Numbered from the stretch's first letter, positions 44,242-53,589 are shown. The stretch: DNA of 64,000 nt from Flavobacterium sp. SM15 (GCF_022012335.1 NZ_JAKLTO010000007.1:104242-168241); one strand, 5' to 3'. Program-made: numbers and translations. Notes: generated by a model from the sequence alone, not told the origin.

Positions 44242-44997
44242 CTACCAGTCTTTTTCGTTTCGTTTCGGACTTCCTTTCACTTCTTTTCCTTTCACGCGCT
44301 CCTGAATCTTTTTCTCTTCGTTGTTTAACGCATCAAGAAGATTTTCCATGCGCTGTTTGGTAGCTCCGCTAGGCTTTGGCTGTTGCGGTTTTTGATCCTG
44401 ATCACCTTTGCCGTCTTTGTTTTCAGGATTTTTAGGATCGTCTTTTTTGTCTTTGTTCTGATCCTTGTTTTTATCCTGCTGATCTTTATTCTGATCTTTG
44501 TTGTCTTTCGGCTTCTGATCTTTGTTCTGATCTTTATTTTTGTCTTTGTCGTCTTTATTGTTTTTCGGCGGATTCTCCTTCAACTTTTGTTTGGCCAAGG
44601 CGTAATTGTAACGCGTTTGGTTGTCGGTTGGATTGTTGCGTAGTGCGTTTTTATATGCTTCTACCGCGCCTTGATAGTTTTTCTCCGTCATTAGAGTATT
44701 TCCAAGATTGTGAAACGCTTTGTGCTTCTCCTCTTTGGTAGTCGCCTCAGTAATCGCTCTGGAATAAGAAAATTTAGCCTCGCCCGCCTGTTTCTGACGA
44801 TAAATAGCATTCCCTAAATTATAGGAAGACGTAGCCGATTTAGGGTTCTTAAACTGAGAAATTCGGTATTCTGCCTCGGCTTCAGCATAATTTTTATCCT
44901 GAAACTCATCGTTCCCTTTGGGCAGGTTTTTATCTTTTTCCTGAGCCGAAAGCCATAGGGAAAAAAGTAAGAAACTGTATGTAATCAGGTGTTTCAT
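44242..44997 (-). CDS. batC: BatC: TPR protein with long charged low-complexity tail
   Basis: 251 residues: signal peptide (LWLSAQ), TPR repeats (about 25-130, SYNLGNAIYRQKQAGEAKF and YKNALRNNPTDNQTRYNYAL), then about 80 residues made almost only of Lys, Asp, Asn and Gln (about 137-215), ending in KQRMENLLDALNNEEKK. Presumably periplasmic. Its start overlaps the batB stop by one base (TAATG). Confidence 0.9.
   Translation of the reverse strand: MKHLITYSFLLFSLWLSAQEKDKNLPKGNDEFQDKNYAEAEAEYRISQFKNPKSATSSYNLGNAIYRQKQAGEAKFSYSRAITEATTKEEKHKAFHNLGNTLMTEKNYQGAVEAYKNALRNNPTDNQTRYNYALAKQKLKENPPKNNKDDKDKNKDQNKDQKPKDNKDQNKDQQDKNKDQNKDKKDDPKNPENKDGKGDQDQKPQQPKPSGATKQRMENLLDALNNEEKKIQERVKGKEVKGSPKRNEKDW
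44391..44590 (-). repeat. Lys/Asp/Asn/Gln-rich repeat inside batC
   Basis: A degenerate tandem DNA repeat encoding units like DQNKDQ and DKNKDQ. Its opposite strand is T-rich and stays open as a meaningless long frame. Repeat number may vary between strains. Confidence 0.75.
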
Positions 44998-46037
44998 TAT
45001 GCTTTGCTCTTTTCATTAAATAAATTCAATTTCTTTACCCAGGCGGTTTTTCGCTCTAAAAAGAACACATCCAACAGCAGCAGGAAAAACGCAAGTCCTA
45101 AAAACCACTGGAACTGGGATTCGAAATCGGCAATCTGCTTGCTTTCAAAATCCGTTTTTTCCAAATTGTCCAAACCGTTTTTCACGAATTCCAACACTTC
45201 TTTGGTACTTCCTCCAAAAACATAACCTCCGTTGGCATTTTTAGCAAGCGTTTTTAAGGTTTCAGGGTAAAGTTTGGTAATCACCGTTTCCCCATTTTGG
45301 TCTTTTTTGAAGCTTTCGATTACTCCATTATGGCGTAAAGGAATAGGACCTCCTTTTTCGGTTCCTACCCCAATGGTCATTACTTTTATTTTCTTGTCTT
45401 TGATTTCCTCCAACGCTTCTTCAAAACCTTCCCCATGGTCTTCCCCATCGGAAAGCATGATGATCAGTTTGCTGGTTTGCGGATCGTCAAAATAAGAGGC
45501 TGCCAGTTTCAAAGCTTCTCCTAATGCTGTTCCTTGAGAAGAAACCATATCGGTATTCATGCTTTGCAAATACATTTTGGCTACACTGTAATCGGTCGTG
45601 ATTGGTAAAACAGGATAAGCACTTCCGGCATAACCCACAATCCCTATGCGGTCACTACCCAATTGGTTGATGATCTGGGAAACGATTTGTTTGGTTTTTT
45701 CCAATCGGTTCGGCGCGATGTCTTCCGCAAGCATACTTTTGGAAATGTCTACCGCAAAAACGATGTCTACTCCCTGACGTTTTACCGTTTCCATCTTGGT
45801 TCCGATTTTCGGATTGACTAGTGCAATAATTAAAGCCGCTAAACCTAATAAAACCACGACCAGTTTCAAGACCGGTTTAAACGTTGATTTTTCGGGCGCT
45901 AAATGTTTGAGCAATTCCTGATCGGCAAAGTCCTTTTGTTTTTTCTGTTGCCAATACAAATTGACAAAGAAAAGCAAGAGCAAAACCGGAAGTATCGCTA
46001 ACAGATAAAAATATTTTGGTTCGTCAAATTCCCACAT
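44997..46037 (-). CDS. batB: BatB: von Willebrand factor A membrane protein
   Basis: 346 residues: two N-terminal transmembrane helices (about 8-30 and 56-74), a vWA domain (about 85-290) with a complete metal-ion site motif (DISKS, 97-101) and SDGEDHG, and a C-terminal transmembrane helix. Starts two bases after the batA stop, and its own stop overlaps batC. Confidence 0.94.
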   Translation of the reverse strand: MWEFDEPKYFYLLAILPVLLLLFFVNLYWQQKKQKDFADQELLKHLAPEKSTFKPVLKLVVVLLGLAALIIALVNPKIGTKMETVKRQGVDIVFAVDISKSMLAEDIAPNRLEKTKQIVSQIINQLGSDRIGIVGYAGSAYPVLPITTDYSVAKMYLQSMNTDMVSSQGTALGEALKLAASYFDDPQTSKLIIMLSDGEDHGEGFEEALEEIKDKKIKVMTIGVGTEKGGPIPLRHNGVIESFKKDQNGETVITKLYPETLKTLAKNANGGYVFGGSTKEVLEFVKNGLDNLEKTDFESKQIADFESQFQWFLGLAFFLLLLDVFFLERKTAWVKKLNLFNEKSKA

Positions 46038-46039
46038 AA

Positions 46040-47041
46040 TTAAATAAAACTTCTGAAAAGGGTTTTACGTAACAACAATTCCAACACTAAAAAACCAAGG
46101 GCTAAAAAGGCCAGCGAGCGGTATTTTTCATCGTAATTATAAAAACGCTGCTCCAGTACTTCGGTGGTTTCCAGCTTGTTGATTTCGTTATAAATACTAG
46201 TCAAACTTTGGTTACTGGTGGCGCGAAAGTACTTTCCTCCGGTCATAAGTGCAATTTCTTTCATTAATTTTTCGTCAATTTCCACCTTCATCATTTTAAA
46301 GAGGAATTCTCCGTTGGGCGCTATCGCATAAGGAAACTGAGCCATTCCGTTGGTTCCGATACCGATGGTGTACACCTTAATTCCATATTCTTTAGCAATT
46401 TCCGAAGCCATACGCGGATCGATAAACCCGGCATTGTTTACTCCGTCGGTCAAAAGTATGATTACTTTACTTTTGGCCTTGCTGTCTTTTAAACGATTTA
46501 CCGCAGTAGCCAATCCTACTCCAATTCCGGTACCATCCTGCAATACATTGTCGTATTTCACGCTTTCCAATGCGTCTAAAACTACCGCTTTATCACTGGT
46601 TACCGGTGTTTTTGTGTACGATTCCGATGCATAAACCACTAAACCGATTCGATCATTAGGACGTTGCTCCACAAATTCTGCGGCAACCCTTTTTAAGGCT
46701 TCCATACGGTTCGGTTTCAAGTCTTTGGCCAGCATACTTCCGGAAACGTCGATGGCCATTACAATATCGATACCTCTTGTGGTTCTGGATTTATTGGTTA
46801 CATCGGTGGATTGTGGTCGGGTTAAAGCACCGATCAACGCACTTAACGCCAACATTCTCAGAACGAAAAGCACGGGCTTTAATTTCGGCAACACTGTCCC
46901 GGTAGTTTGAAATGCTTTTACCGAACTCATTTTCAAGGTCGCACTCTGTTCTTTTCTTTTCCAGAAATACCAGCCAATGGCTATCGGAATAACCAAAAAC
47001 AGCCAAAAGAATTCCGGGTTTGCAAAAGTGATGTTCTTCAT
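46040..47041 (-). CDS. batA: BatA: von Willebrand factor A membrane protein
   Basis: 333 residues laid out like BatB: helices at about 10-28 and 56-74, vWA domain with DVSGS (98-102) and TDGVNNAGFIDP, and a C-terminal helix (SLAFLALGFLVLELLL). Its ATG overlaps the stop of the preceding gene by one base. BatA and BatB are proposed to interact with each other and with MoxR. Confidence 0.95.
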   Translation of the reverse strand: MKNITFANPEFFWLFLVIPIAIGWYFWKRKEQSATLKMSSVKAFQTTGTVLPKLKPVLFVLRMLALSALIGALTRPQSTDVTNKSRTTRGIDIVMAIDVSGSMLAKDLKPNRMEALKRVAAEFVEQRPNDRIGLVVYASESYTKTPVTSDKAVVLDALESVKYDNVLQDGTGIGVGLATAVNRLKDSKAKSKVIILLTDGVNNAGFIDPRMASEIAKEYGIKVYTIGIGTNGMAQFPYAIAPNGEFLFKMMKVEIDEKLMKEIALMTGGKYFRATSNQSLTSIYNEINKLETTEVLEQRFYNYDEKYRSLAFLALGFLVLELLLRKTLFRSFI

Positions 47042-48645
47042 TACTGTGCTGCTTTTCTAAGTTCTACAGAATCTAAAATTCGTGCCGTGATTTTCTGACC
47101 GAATTCGTCGCCCTCTTTATACATGGTGAGTACCTGCTGTAAACCGCCTTCCTGACTCATCATTACAAATTCATAATACACTTTGGTGGATTGTTTGCTG
47201 ATGCCATCAAGCATATTCATGGTTCCGTAGGCTTTTCTTCCCGAGATGCCTTCCCCGGTATTAAAATCTTCGGTTTTAACGATAATATCCTGGGCGCCTT
47301 TTTGTTCCATCAGTTGTAAACCTGCCTCAAGAGACTTATCTAAATCGATTTGCGTTTCTTTTTTGAATTTTGAAGTGGAAACCATCACGTAATAATCATC
47401 AAAATAGCCCCCGAACTCAAAAAGCTGCAGTTCTTTTAGAAGCGCCATACTGTTTTTAGGAAGTTCCTTTTCCGCATCTTGACGCTTTAAAACACGCGGT
47501 GTGGAGATGACTACTCCCGGATTTCCGTATTCGCTGGTTACCCAATCGGTCTCATACAAATGCTTGGTCGATTCCCCAAAAAGGTTGATGGTGCCTGAAT
47601 AAACCAAATAAGCAAAAGAAACAATCGCAACTCCAACAACAGTTAAAACGGTCATTTTTTGACGCTGTTTTTTTCTTCGCTTGGCTTCTTCCTGTTGTTT
47701 TACCGCATCAGGAATTAACTCTTCTTCTACTTCTTTTGGAAGTGCTTTATCAATAGTTAAGATGATGCTTTCAATATTTTTACGGTCTTCGGCGATTTCA
47801 AAATCCAGCGGTTTGGATTTGGCGAATTTTACCAAATCGGCATTTTTAAGGATCTTTTCGAAAACTTCCATCGTTTCCTGACGAATACCCATTTTCTTTT
47901 TCAAGGAAGCTTTCTTCATCGCTTCCAAAAGCTCGTCGGTGGTGCTTTCCATGGCAGGAATTTGTACCGTTTCCTCAATATAAGTACGGGTAATATCGGT
48001 CATTTCGGAATAATAGGATTTGACTTCCCCACGTTCCAAAAGTGATTTCTTCTCTAAGTTTTGCAACAAACTCGTTGCTTTTTCAATCGGTGAAGCGTAA
48101 ACGATTTCTTCTTCAACCTCTCGGTTTTTGTATTTCTTGTACAACCAATAACCTAAAAACCCTAAACCGGTTGCCAAAACCAAACCTAAAAGGTACCACC
48201 AGAACTTCGAGGAAGAATCTTTGGGCTCCATAATCGGTTTGATGTCGTACATTTTTTGTTTTAAAGTATCCACCACCACATTGTTTACCTCAACCACCGC
48301 AGAGTCCGATAAAAACTGACGATTGCCGATTAAAACCGGTATCCTCGGAATCACATAACGACCCGAATCAAACTGAGTCAAACCATATTTTTTGATGAAC
48401 TCAAACGTTGCATCTTTCTTGATGGTATCGATGGGATAGGATTCTAAAACTTCCAAACGCCCAATGTTTTTAACATCGGGAAATGCTACTCGGGTTTCTT
48501 TGGTCCCTTTAACTTTTAGGGTAAGGTTGAATTGCGAACCAATCTTGATTTTGGTAGAATCCACGATGGTTTGCACCGGTTGTTGTGCAAAACCCAAAGC
48601 GGTAAGCATTAAAAAAAGAAAGATATACTGTTTTTTAATTGTCAT
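47041..48645 (-). CDS. BatD-like membrane protein of the MoxR/Bat operon
   Basis: 534 residues: signal peptide (LTALGFAQ), a periplasmic beta domain (about 20-130), a transmembrane helix (about 147-170, WWYLLGLVLATGLGFLGYWLY), a long cytosolic helical region, a second transmembrane helix near 330 (VLTVVGVAIVSFAYLVYSG) and a further periplasmic domain. It sits between the DUF58 gene and batA, a position usually held by a DUF4381/BatD-like protein. Overlaps batA by one base. Confidence 0.82.
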   Translation of the reverse strand: MTIKKQYIFLFLMLTALGFAQQPVQTIVDSTKIKIGSQFNLTLKVKGTKETRVAFPDVKNIGRLEVLESYPIDTIKKDATFEFIKKYGLTQFDSGRYVIPRIPVLIGNRQFLSDSAVVEVNNVVVDTLKQKMYDIKPIMEPKDSSSKFWWYLLGLVLATGLGFLGYWLYKKYKNREVEEEIVYASPIEKATSLLQNLEKKSLLERGEVKSYYSEMTDITRTYIEETVQIPAMESTTDELLEAMKKASLKKKMGIRQETMEVFEKILKNADLVKFAKSKPLDFEIAEDRKNIESIILTIDKALPKEVEEELIPDAVKQQEEAKRRKKQRQKMTVLTVVGVAIVSFAYLVYSGTINLFGESTKHLYETDWVTSEYGNPGVVISTPRVLKRQDAEKELPKNSMALLKELQLFEFGGYFDDYYVMVSTSKFKKETQIDLDKSLEAGLQLMEQKGAQDIIVKTEDFNTGEGISGRKAYGTMNMLDGISKQSTKVYYEFVMMSQEGGLQQVLTMYKEGDEFGQKITARILDSVELRKAAQ

Positions 48646-48678
48646 TTTCTTGTTCGAATTATACTAATTCTGTTTGCG

Positions 48679-49542
48679 TTATCGGGATTTGAAATAGCCC
48701 AACAACTTTTTCACATAACTCTCATCCACACGGGTACTCACCGTGCCACTACCGCAACGGGAAAAGGTTTCCTTAAAGTAGTTCACGTGGTTTTGATAGT
48801 TCTTTTCATACTCCTCACGCACTGCTTTCGAATTGGTATTGACTACCGTAATTTCACCGGTTTCAGCATCTTCCATGGTAACCATTCCAAGATTCGGGAT
48901 GCTTTCTTCGCGTTTATCGTAGACACGCACACCGGTTACATCGTGTTTTTTTCCGGCAATTTTTAAGGTATGTTCATAATCGGAAGCCATAAAATCGGAA
49001 ATCACGAAAACGATCGCCTTTTTCTTTTGCACACCCGAAAGAAACTTGAGTGCCTGCGATAAATCGGTTTTTTTGCTTTTCGGCTGAAATTCGATTAACT
49101 CACGGATAATGCGAAGTACGTGCGACTTTCCTTTTTTGGGTGGAATGAACAGTTCGATTTGATCCGAAAAAAGAATCAATCCGATTTTGTCGTTGTTCTG
49201 GGTAGCCGAAAACGCCATGGTAGCCGCTATTTCGGTAATAATTTCGCTCTTGAGCTGATTTTGCGTACCAAAACTTTCCGAACCACTGCAATCCACCATC
49301 AGCATCATGGTCAGTTCGCGCTCTTCCTCAAAAACCTTTACATACGGCTCGTTGTAACGCGCGGTCACATTCCAGTCGATCGCACGCACATCGTCGCCAA
49401 ACTGATACTGACGCACTTCCGAAAAGGTCATCCCACGTCCTTTAAACGACGTATGGTATTCCCCCGAAAAGATATGATCGCTCAATCTTCGGGTTTTGAT
49501 CTCTATTTTGCGTACTTTTTTGAGTAATTCTTTGGTATCCAT
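48679..49542 (-). CDS. DUF58 domain protein of the MoxR operon
   Basis: 287 residues from the ATG at 49540-49542 (MDTKELLKKV). Family hallmark GDDVRAIDWNVTAR (49-62), then a vWA-like core with DCSGS (84-88). Cytosolic partner of MoxR ATPases. A longer frame from 49578 would overlap the heptamer array region and is not needed. Confidence 0.93.
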   Translation of the reverse strand: MDTKELLKKVRKIEIKTRRLSDHIFSGEYHTSFKGRGMTFSEVRQYQFGDDVRAIDWNVTARYNEPYVKVFEEERELTMMLMVDCSGSESFGTQNQLKSEIITEIAATMAFSATQNNDKIGLILFSDQIELFIPPKKGKSHVLRIIRELIEFQPKSKKTDLSQALKFLSGVQKKKAIVFVISDFMASDYEHTLKIAGKKHDVTGVRVYDKREESIPNLGMVTMEDAETGEITVVNTNSKAVREEYEKNYQNHVNYFKETFSRCGSGTVSTRVDESYVKKLLGYFKSR

Positions 49543-49578
49543 CTTCTTCAGTAATTCGTACTTCGTTGTTATATACAA

Positions 49579-49612
49579 CTGCCTACTATGACTGTAAACT
49601 GTTTACTGATTA
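49579..49612 (-). repeat. Heptanucleotide array (consensus TWWnCAG) between moxR and the DUF58 gene
   Basis: On the minus strand, five units TAATCAG, TAAACAG, and so on, the first beginning with the TAA stop codon of moxR. One unit is 6 nt. Positions 49606-49612, 49599-49605, 49592-49598, 49586-49591 and 49579-49585. Confidence 0.65.
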
Positions 49613-50614
49613 AGGCACTTCTATCTCGTTAACTATTTTGTTGATGATGTCTACCGAAGTGATGTTCTCGGCTTCTGCTTCATAAGTAATTCCGATACGG
49701 TGGCGCAATACATCGTGTACCACGGCACGAACGTCTTCCGGAATAACATACCCACGACGTTTAATAAACGCATAACATTTTGCCGCAGTGGCCAAGTTGA
49801 TACTTCCACGTGGCGACGCTCCGAAACTAATCAGTGGTTTTAAATCGGCTAATTTGTATTTTTCAGGATAACGCGTAGCGAAAATAATATCTAAGATATA
49901 TTTTTCGATTTTTTCATCCATGTAAACCTCACGAACCGCTTCTTGAGCACGGATGATTTGGTCTAAAGAAACCACTTGGTTCACTTTTTCATAACCTCCG
50001 TTCAAATTTTGACGGATTACTAGGCGCTCGTCTTCCATTTTAGGGTAATCGATTACCACTTTTAACATGAAACGATCTACCTGCGCTTCCGGTAACGGAT
50101 ACGTTCCTTCCTGCTCCACAGGATTTTGAGTTGCCATTACCAAAAACGGCTTGTCCAGTTTGAAGGTTTCGTCTCCGATGGTCACCTGTTTTTCCTGCAT
50201 CGCCTCCAATAAAGCTGATTGCACTTTTGCAGGAGCACGGTTAATCTCATCGGCCAAAACGAAATTGGCAAAAATAGGCCCTCTCTTGATGGAGAAATCG
50301 TTTACCTTCATATTGTAAATCATGGTTCCTACTACATCGGCAGGAAGCAAATCCGGAGTGAACTGAATTCTGCTGAAAGAACCGTGAACTGCCTGAGATA
50401 GGGTATTGATCGCTAAAGTTTTCGCCAAACCGGGAACCCCTTCCAAAAGAATGTGCCCCTGTGCCAAAAGCCCAATCAGCAAACGCTCAATCATCGTTTT
50501 CTGGCCCACAATCACCTTGTTCATCTCCATGGTAAGCAGGTCGATAAATGCACTTTCCCGCTCTATTTTTTCATTAATTGCTCTAATGTCCAGAGTAGTT
50601 GTTGTCTCTTCCAT
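49610..50614 (-). CDS. MoxR-family AAA+ ATPase
   Basis: 334 residues: Walker A GVPGLAKT (59-66), Walker B/AAA-3 motif LADEINRAP, sensor region MATQNPVEQEGTYPLPEAQ and the C-terminal lid with ISFGASPRGSINLA. A MoxR chaperone that acts on vWA partners; first gene of an eight-gene operon (moxR, DUF58, BatD-like, batA, B, C, D, E). Confidence 0.96.
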   Translation of the reverse strand: MEETTTTLDIRAINEKIERESAFIDLLTMEMNKVIVGQKTMIERLLIGLLAQGHILLEGVPGLAKTLAINTLSQAVHGSFSRIQFTPDLLPADVVGTMIYNMKVNDFSIKRGPIFANFVLADEINRAPAKVQSALLEAMQEKQVTIGDETFKLDKPFLVMATQNPVEQEGTYPLPEAQVDRFMLKVVIDYPKMEDERLVIRQNLNGGYEKVNQVVSLDQIIRAQEAVREVYMDEKIEKYILDIIFATRYPEKYKLADLKPLISFGASPRGSINLATAAKCYAFIKRRGYVIPEDVRAVVHDVLRHRIGITYEAEAENITSVDIINKIVNEIEVP

Positions 50615-50711
50615 TTGTTAATTTTTTTCTGCCGTGAAATTAAAAAGATATTTTAACACTGCAAATTGAAAATTAATTTAGTGTTATCTTGTTAATAATT
50701 GGTTAAAAATC

Positions 50712-50741
50712 AAAAGACAGCCATGGTTTTAGCTGTCTTTT
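50712..50741 (-). terminator. Terminator of the DUF4382 gene
   Basis: Stem AAAAGACAGC / GCTGTCTTTT (10 bp, 10-nt loop) with a T-rich tail on the minus strand, located 26 nt past the stop at 50767. Confidence 0.78.
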
Positions 50742-50766
50742 AATATAATTTTTATTTCTCTTTAAC

Positions 50767-51573
50767 TTATTGCAGCACCAGATTGCCCAAATTAGTCACT
50801 TCACCATTGACAACTACCACATTGTCAATTGTTAAAATCGCCAATCCTGAAGCAGGATCTGGAGTTACAGTTACCGTATAAGTTCCCGAAGGAATTCCGT
50901 TCAATTGAAAAACTCCCGCTTCATTGGTATATGCAGATACGGCAGTGCCGTTAACCTGAACGGCAACGAGTGTTTGCACATCAATAGGACTTATAGTTCC
51001 TTTAATGGCTCCGGAAGTCGCTTCGGTTGTTACCCGAATTACCGGATGCAGGTTGTAATTACCCGATCCTCCGGCCTCTACCACTACGGAATGTGCTACG
51101 TCAAAATCCAAAAGAAAATTATAAGTTCCTCCCGGTTGAAGCATTTGATTTACCTGAATTTTTAATCCGGATTGCTGAGCACTGGGTGTATTTAGCGGAT
51201 AAGTCACTCCATCTTTCACCACGGTATTCTCGTCACCCAGAACCAAACGGATTTGGCTAAGTTGTCCCGATGGAATGGTATTTTCACCCAACAATACGTT
51301 AATCCCGCCGGTTAAGTCCAAAAGGTTGTACACTCCGGCCTGAATATTTCCCAGACTCACCCAGCCGTTATCTCCTGCATCGGAACTGCCTTTAATCATC
51401 ACATCCAGGACTTCCACATTTACTTCATCATAATCCCCGGGAGCATCGGTCATTCGAACCGCCACCTTTGAAGTGCCTTGCGTTTGGTCTTCGCTGTCGT
51501 TGCAACTCATCAATACGGCAAAAAGAGGGGCAATTACTAATAAACCAAACAAATACTTTTTGAAATTTTTCAT
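50767..51573 (-). CDS. DUF4382 lipoprotein with carboxypeptidase-regulatory-like domain
   Basis: 268 residues: lipoprotein signal (AVLMSC, Cys24) followed by acidic NDSEDQ, then DUF4382 (about 36-190, VAVRMTDAPGDYDEVNVEVLDV) and an Ig-like CarboxypepD_reg domain (about 195-265, TNEAGVFQLNGIPSGTYTVTV). Probably lipidated and possibly surface-exposed, judged by the acidic residues after the cysteine. Function unknown. Confidence 0.9.
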   Translation of the reverse strand: MKNFKKYLFGLLVIAPLFAVLMSCNDSEDQTQGTSKVAVRMTDAPGDYDEVNVEVLDVMIKGSSDAGDNGWVSLGNIQAGVYNLLDLTGGINVLLGENTIPSGQLSQIRLVLGDENTVVKDGVTYPLNTPSAQQSGLKIQVNQMLQPGGTYNFLLDFDVAHSVVVEAGGSGNYNLHPVIRVTTEATSGAIKGTISPIDVQTLVAVQVNGTAVSAYTNEAGVFQLNGIPSGTYTVTVTPDPASGLAILTIDNVVVVNGEVTNLGNLVLQ

Positions 51574-51696
51574 GGGAAACTGTTTTTAAATTAGTAATTT
51601 CATAACGATTAAATTACCGGCATCTTGCTTAGCTTAACATAAATTAACCCACTTTTATAAAAACTTTATGCTTTTTTGTAAGTATTTTATTTTGAA

Positions 51697-52866
51697 ATGA
51701 TTAACAAACGTCTTCTTATCAAAAATTTGCTGGCTCACAACGATGAGAACAGTTTCTATGACAAGAAGCGCCAGTTGAATCTCCACACCCGGGAAGGGAA
51801 GGCAAAATTCCTAAAACACATCTGCGCGCTGTCCAATTCCAACCCGATGAACAATTCCTATATTGTGGTGGGAGTGGAAGATCAGGACAATGAAATAGTA
51901 GGCGATGATTTTTTTGACGACAGCCGTATTCAGAACCTGATTAATGCTTTTCTGGAAAATCCTCCGAAAATTCAATACGAGAATGTTCCGTTCCCTAATT
52001 TACCCAAAGACAAGGTGATCGGGCTGGTGACCATAAAACCAAACAATAAAATTTCGTTCTTTAAAAAAACCATTCACACGATTCCTGCCAAAACGATCTT
52101 CATCCGTCGTGGCAGCAATACCATGCCGGTGGAAAACAACGAAGAAATTCCGAGTTCCATCAAAACCAAGAATCAGAATACCGAAACGGTCATCAGCATC
52201 GAGAACAATTCCCGAAACAGTATTGCTCACACGCTGGAAGGTGTTATCGATTTCATGAACAACCGCCACAAAGACATGAACCCGCGATACCATGTTTTTA
52301 AAGAATTGTTTGTGGTGTGTTGGGCCGGTAATAAAAAGAAAATACGAGAGAAAACATTTTTTTCAAGAGTCGATATCGAGCTGATCAACGAACAGGTCAA
52401 ACTGTTTTACTCCGCCCTGGACGAAGTGACCATCGAATACGACGACCGCACGTTTTCCATAACCGAATACGTTCCGTTAGGTTTGAACGACAAAACCAGT
52501 TACTACCCACTGGAAAAAGTAACTTTGCATTTTTACGACAACGGTTATTACAAAATGAACAGCGAACTGCTCTTTGAACCTCCGGAATACAACCGTAAAA
52601 TGCTCTACCACATCTACAATTCCAATCTTTCCCTTATTGGAAAACTGCAAAAAAGTTTACCTTTGTCTGAACGGGAAAACAAAGATCTGGAGAATTTACC
52701 TTCCACCCTTATGATTTGTTTTCTCAACGGTTTCGAAGAAGCCAAACAGAAACTGATCGACGCAAAACTTTTGCTCAAAGCACATGAAAACCCAACGGTT
52801 TATGTGTCTTTTAAAGAAGTAATGCGCATTTTAAGGAAAGTGAAATACGGAAAAAACAATGAGTAG
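51697..52866 (+). CDS. AlbA_2/Schlafen-domain ATP-binding-like protein
   Basis: 389 residues, cytosolic. The first 165 look like an AlbA_2 (Schlafen) domain: REGKAKFLKHICALSNSNP, YIVVGVEDQDNEIVG and FIRRGSNTMPVEN. The rest is unfamiliar, with beta and helical parts. The 3' end overlaps the phosphatase gene by 8 nt, so the two are translated from one transcript. Confidence 0.75.
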   Translation: MINKRLLIKNLLAHNDENSFYDKKRQLNLHTREGKAKFLKHICALSNSNPMNNSYIVVGVEDQDNEIVGDDFFDDSRIQNLINAFLENPPKIQYENVPFPNLPKDKVIGLVTIKPNNKISFFKKTIHTIPAKTIFIRRGSNTMPVENNEEIPSSIKTKNQNTETVISIENNSRNSIAHTLEGVIDFMNNRHKDMNPRYHVFKELFVVCWAGNKKKIREKTFFSRVDIELINEQVKLFYSALDEVTIEYDDRTFSITEYVPLGLNDKTSYYPLEKVTLHFYDNGYYKMNSELLFEPPEYNRKMLYHIYNSNLSLIGKLQKSLPLSERENKDLENLPSTLMICFLNGFEEAKQKLIDAKLLLKAHENPTVYVSFKEVMRILRKVKYGKNNE

Positions 52867-53587
52867 AACTCTAGTAATTGGTGATATTCACGGCGGACTA
52901 AAAGCTTTAGAACAGGTTTTAGACCGCGCCAAAGTGACCCCGAGCGACAAACTGATCTTTTTAGGAGATTTTGTAGACGGCTGGAACGACACACCCCATG
53001 TAGTTGATTTTTTAATCGAATTGGACCAAACCCATGATTGCATTTTTATTAAAGGGAATCATGAAGAGATGGTGCTGCGCTGGCTCTCCGAAGGGGAAGA
53101 CAATGAAGAATGGCGTCGTCACGGCGGACAATCCACCGTGGATGTGTATGAAAGCGTTCATGAAGAAATCAAAGGACGCCATATTGAATTTTTGGCCCGT
53201 TTGAACGATTATCATTTAGACGGGAACAACCGCCTGTTCATTCACGCCGGGTTTACCAACCAAAAAGGAGTGGAATACGAATACTTTAGAGGCATGTTCT
53301 GCTGGGACCGTACGTTGTGGGAAGCCGCACTGGCTATGGATAAAACGCTTTCCAAAAAAGATTTATTTTACCCGAAACGTCTTTCGTTGTATGAAGAAAT
53401 TTTCATAGGACACACCCCGGTAACCCGCATCGGGTATTCTGTTCCCGTGAATCGGGCTAATGTTTGGAATGTAGACACCGGTGCCGCTTTCAAAGGCAGG
53501 CTCACCATTATGGATGTGGACACTAAAGAATATTGGCAAAGCAAACCGCTTCACGAACTTTATCCCGACGAAAACGGTCGAAACTAA
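52859..53587 (+). CDS. PPP-type metallophosphoesterase
   Basis: 242 residues with all the metal-site motifs of the serine/threonine protein phosphatase (PPP) fold: GDIHG (8-12), GDFVDGW (36-42), GNHE (66-69), HAGF and GHTPV. Likely cleaves phosphoprotein or dinucleoside polyphosphates (ApaH-like). Coupled to the AlbA_2 gene by an 8-nt overlap. Confidence 0.92.
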   Translation: MSRTLVIGDIHGGLKALEQVLDRAKVTPSDKLIFLGDFVDGWNDTPHVVDFLIELDQTHDCIFIKGNHEEMVLRWLSEGEDNEEWRRHGGQSTVDVYESVHEEIKGRHIEFLARLNDYHLDGNNRLFIHAGFTNQKGVEYEYFRGMFCWDRTLWEAALAMDKTLSKKDLFYPKRLSLYEEIFIGHTPVTRIGYSVPVNRANVWNVDTGAAFKGRLTIMDVDTKEYWQSKPLHELYPDENGRN

Positions 53588-53589
53588 CG

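Noticed and set aside
44383..44643. Plus-strand open frame of 86 codons rich in Phe, Ile, Leu and Val, resembling a membrane protein
   Set aside because: It is the antisense of the Lys/Asp/Asn/Gln repeat in batC, which has clear homology; the hydrophobic look comes from the complement of AAR/GAY codons.
51697..53587. AlbA_2 plus phosphatase as an anti-phage defence system
   Set aside because: No nuclease, toxin or defence-island context; neighbours are housekeeping-type genes with normal composition. Kept only as a coupled pair of unknown role.
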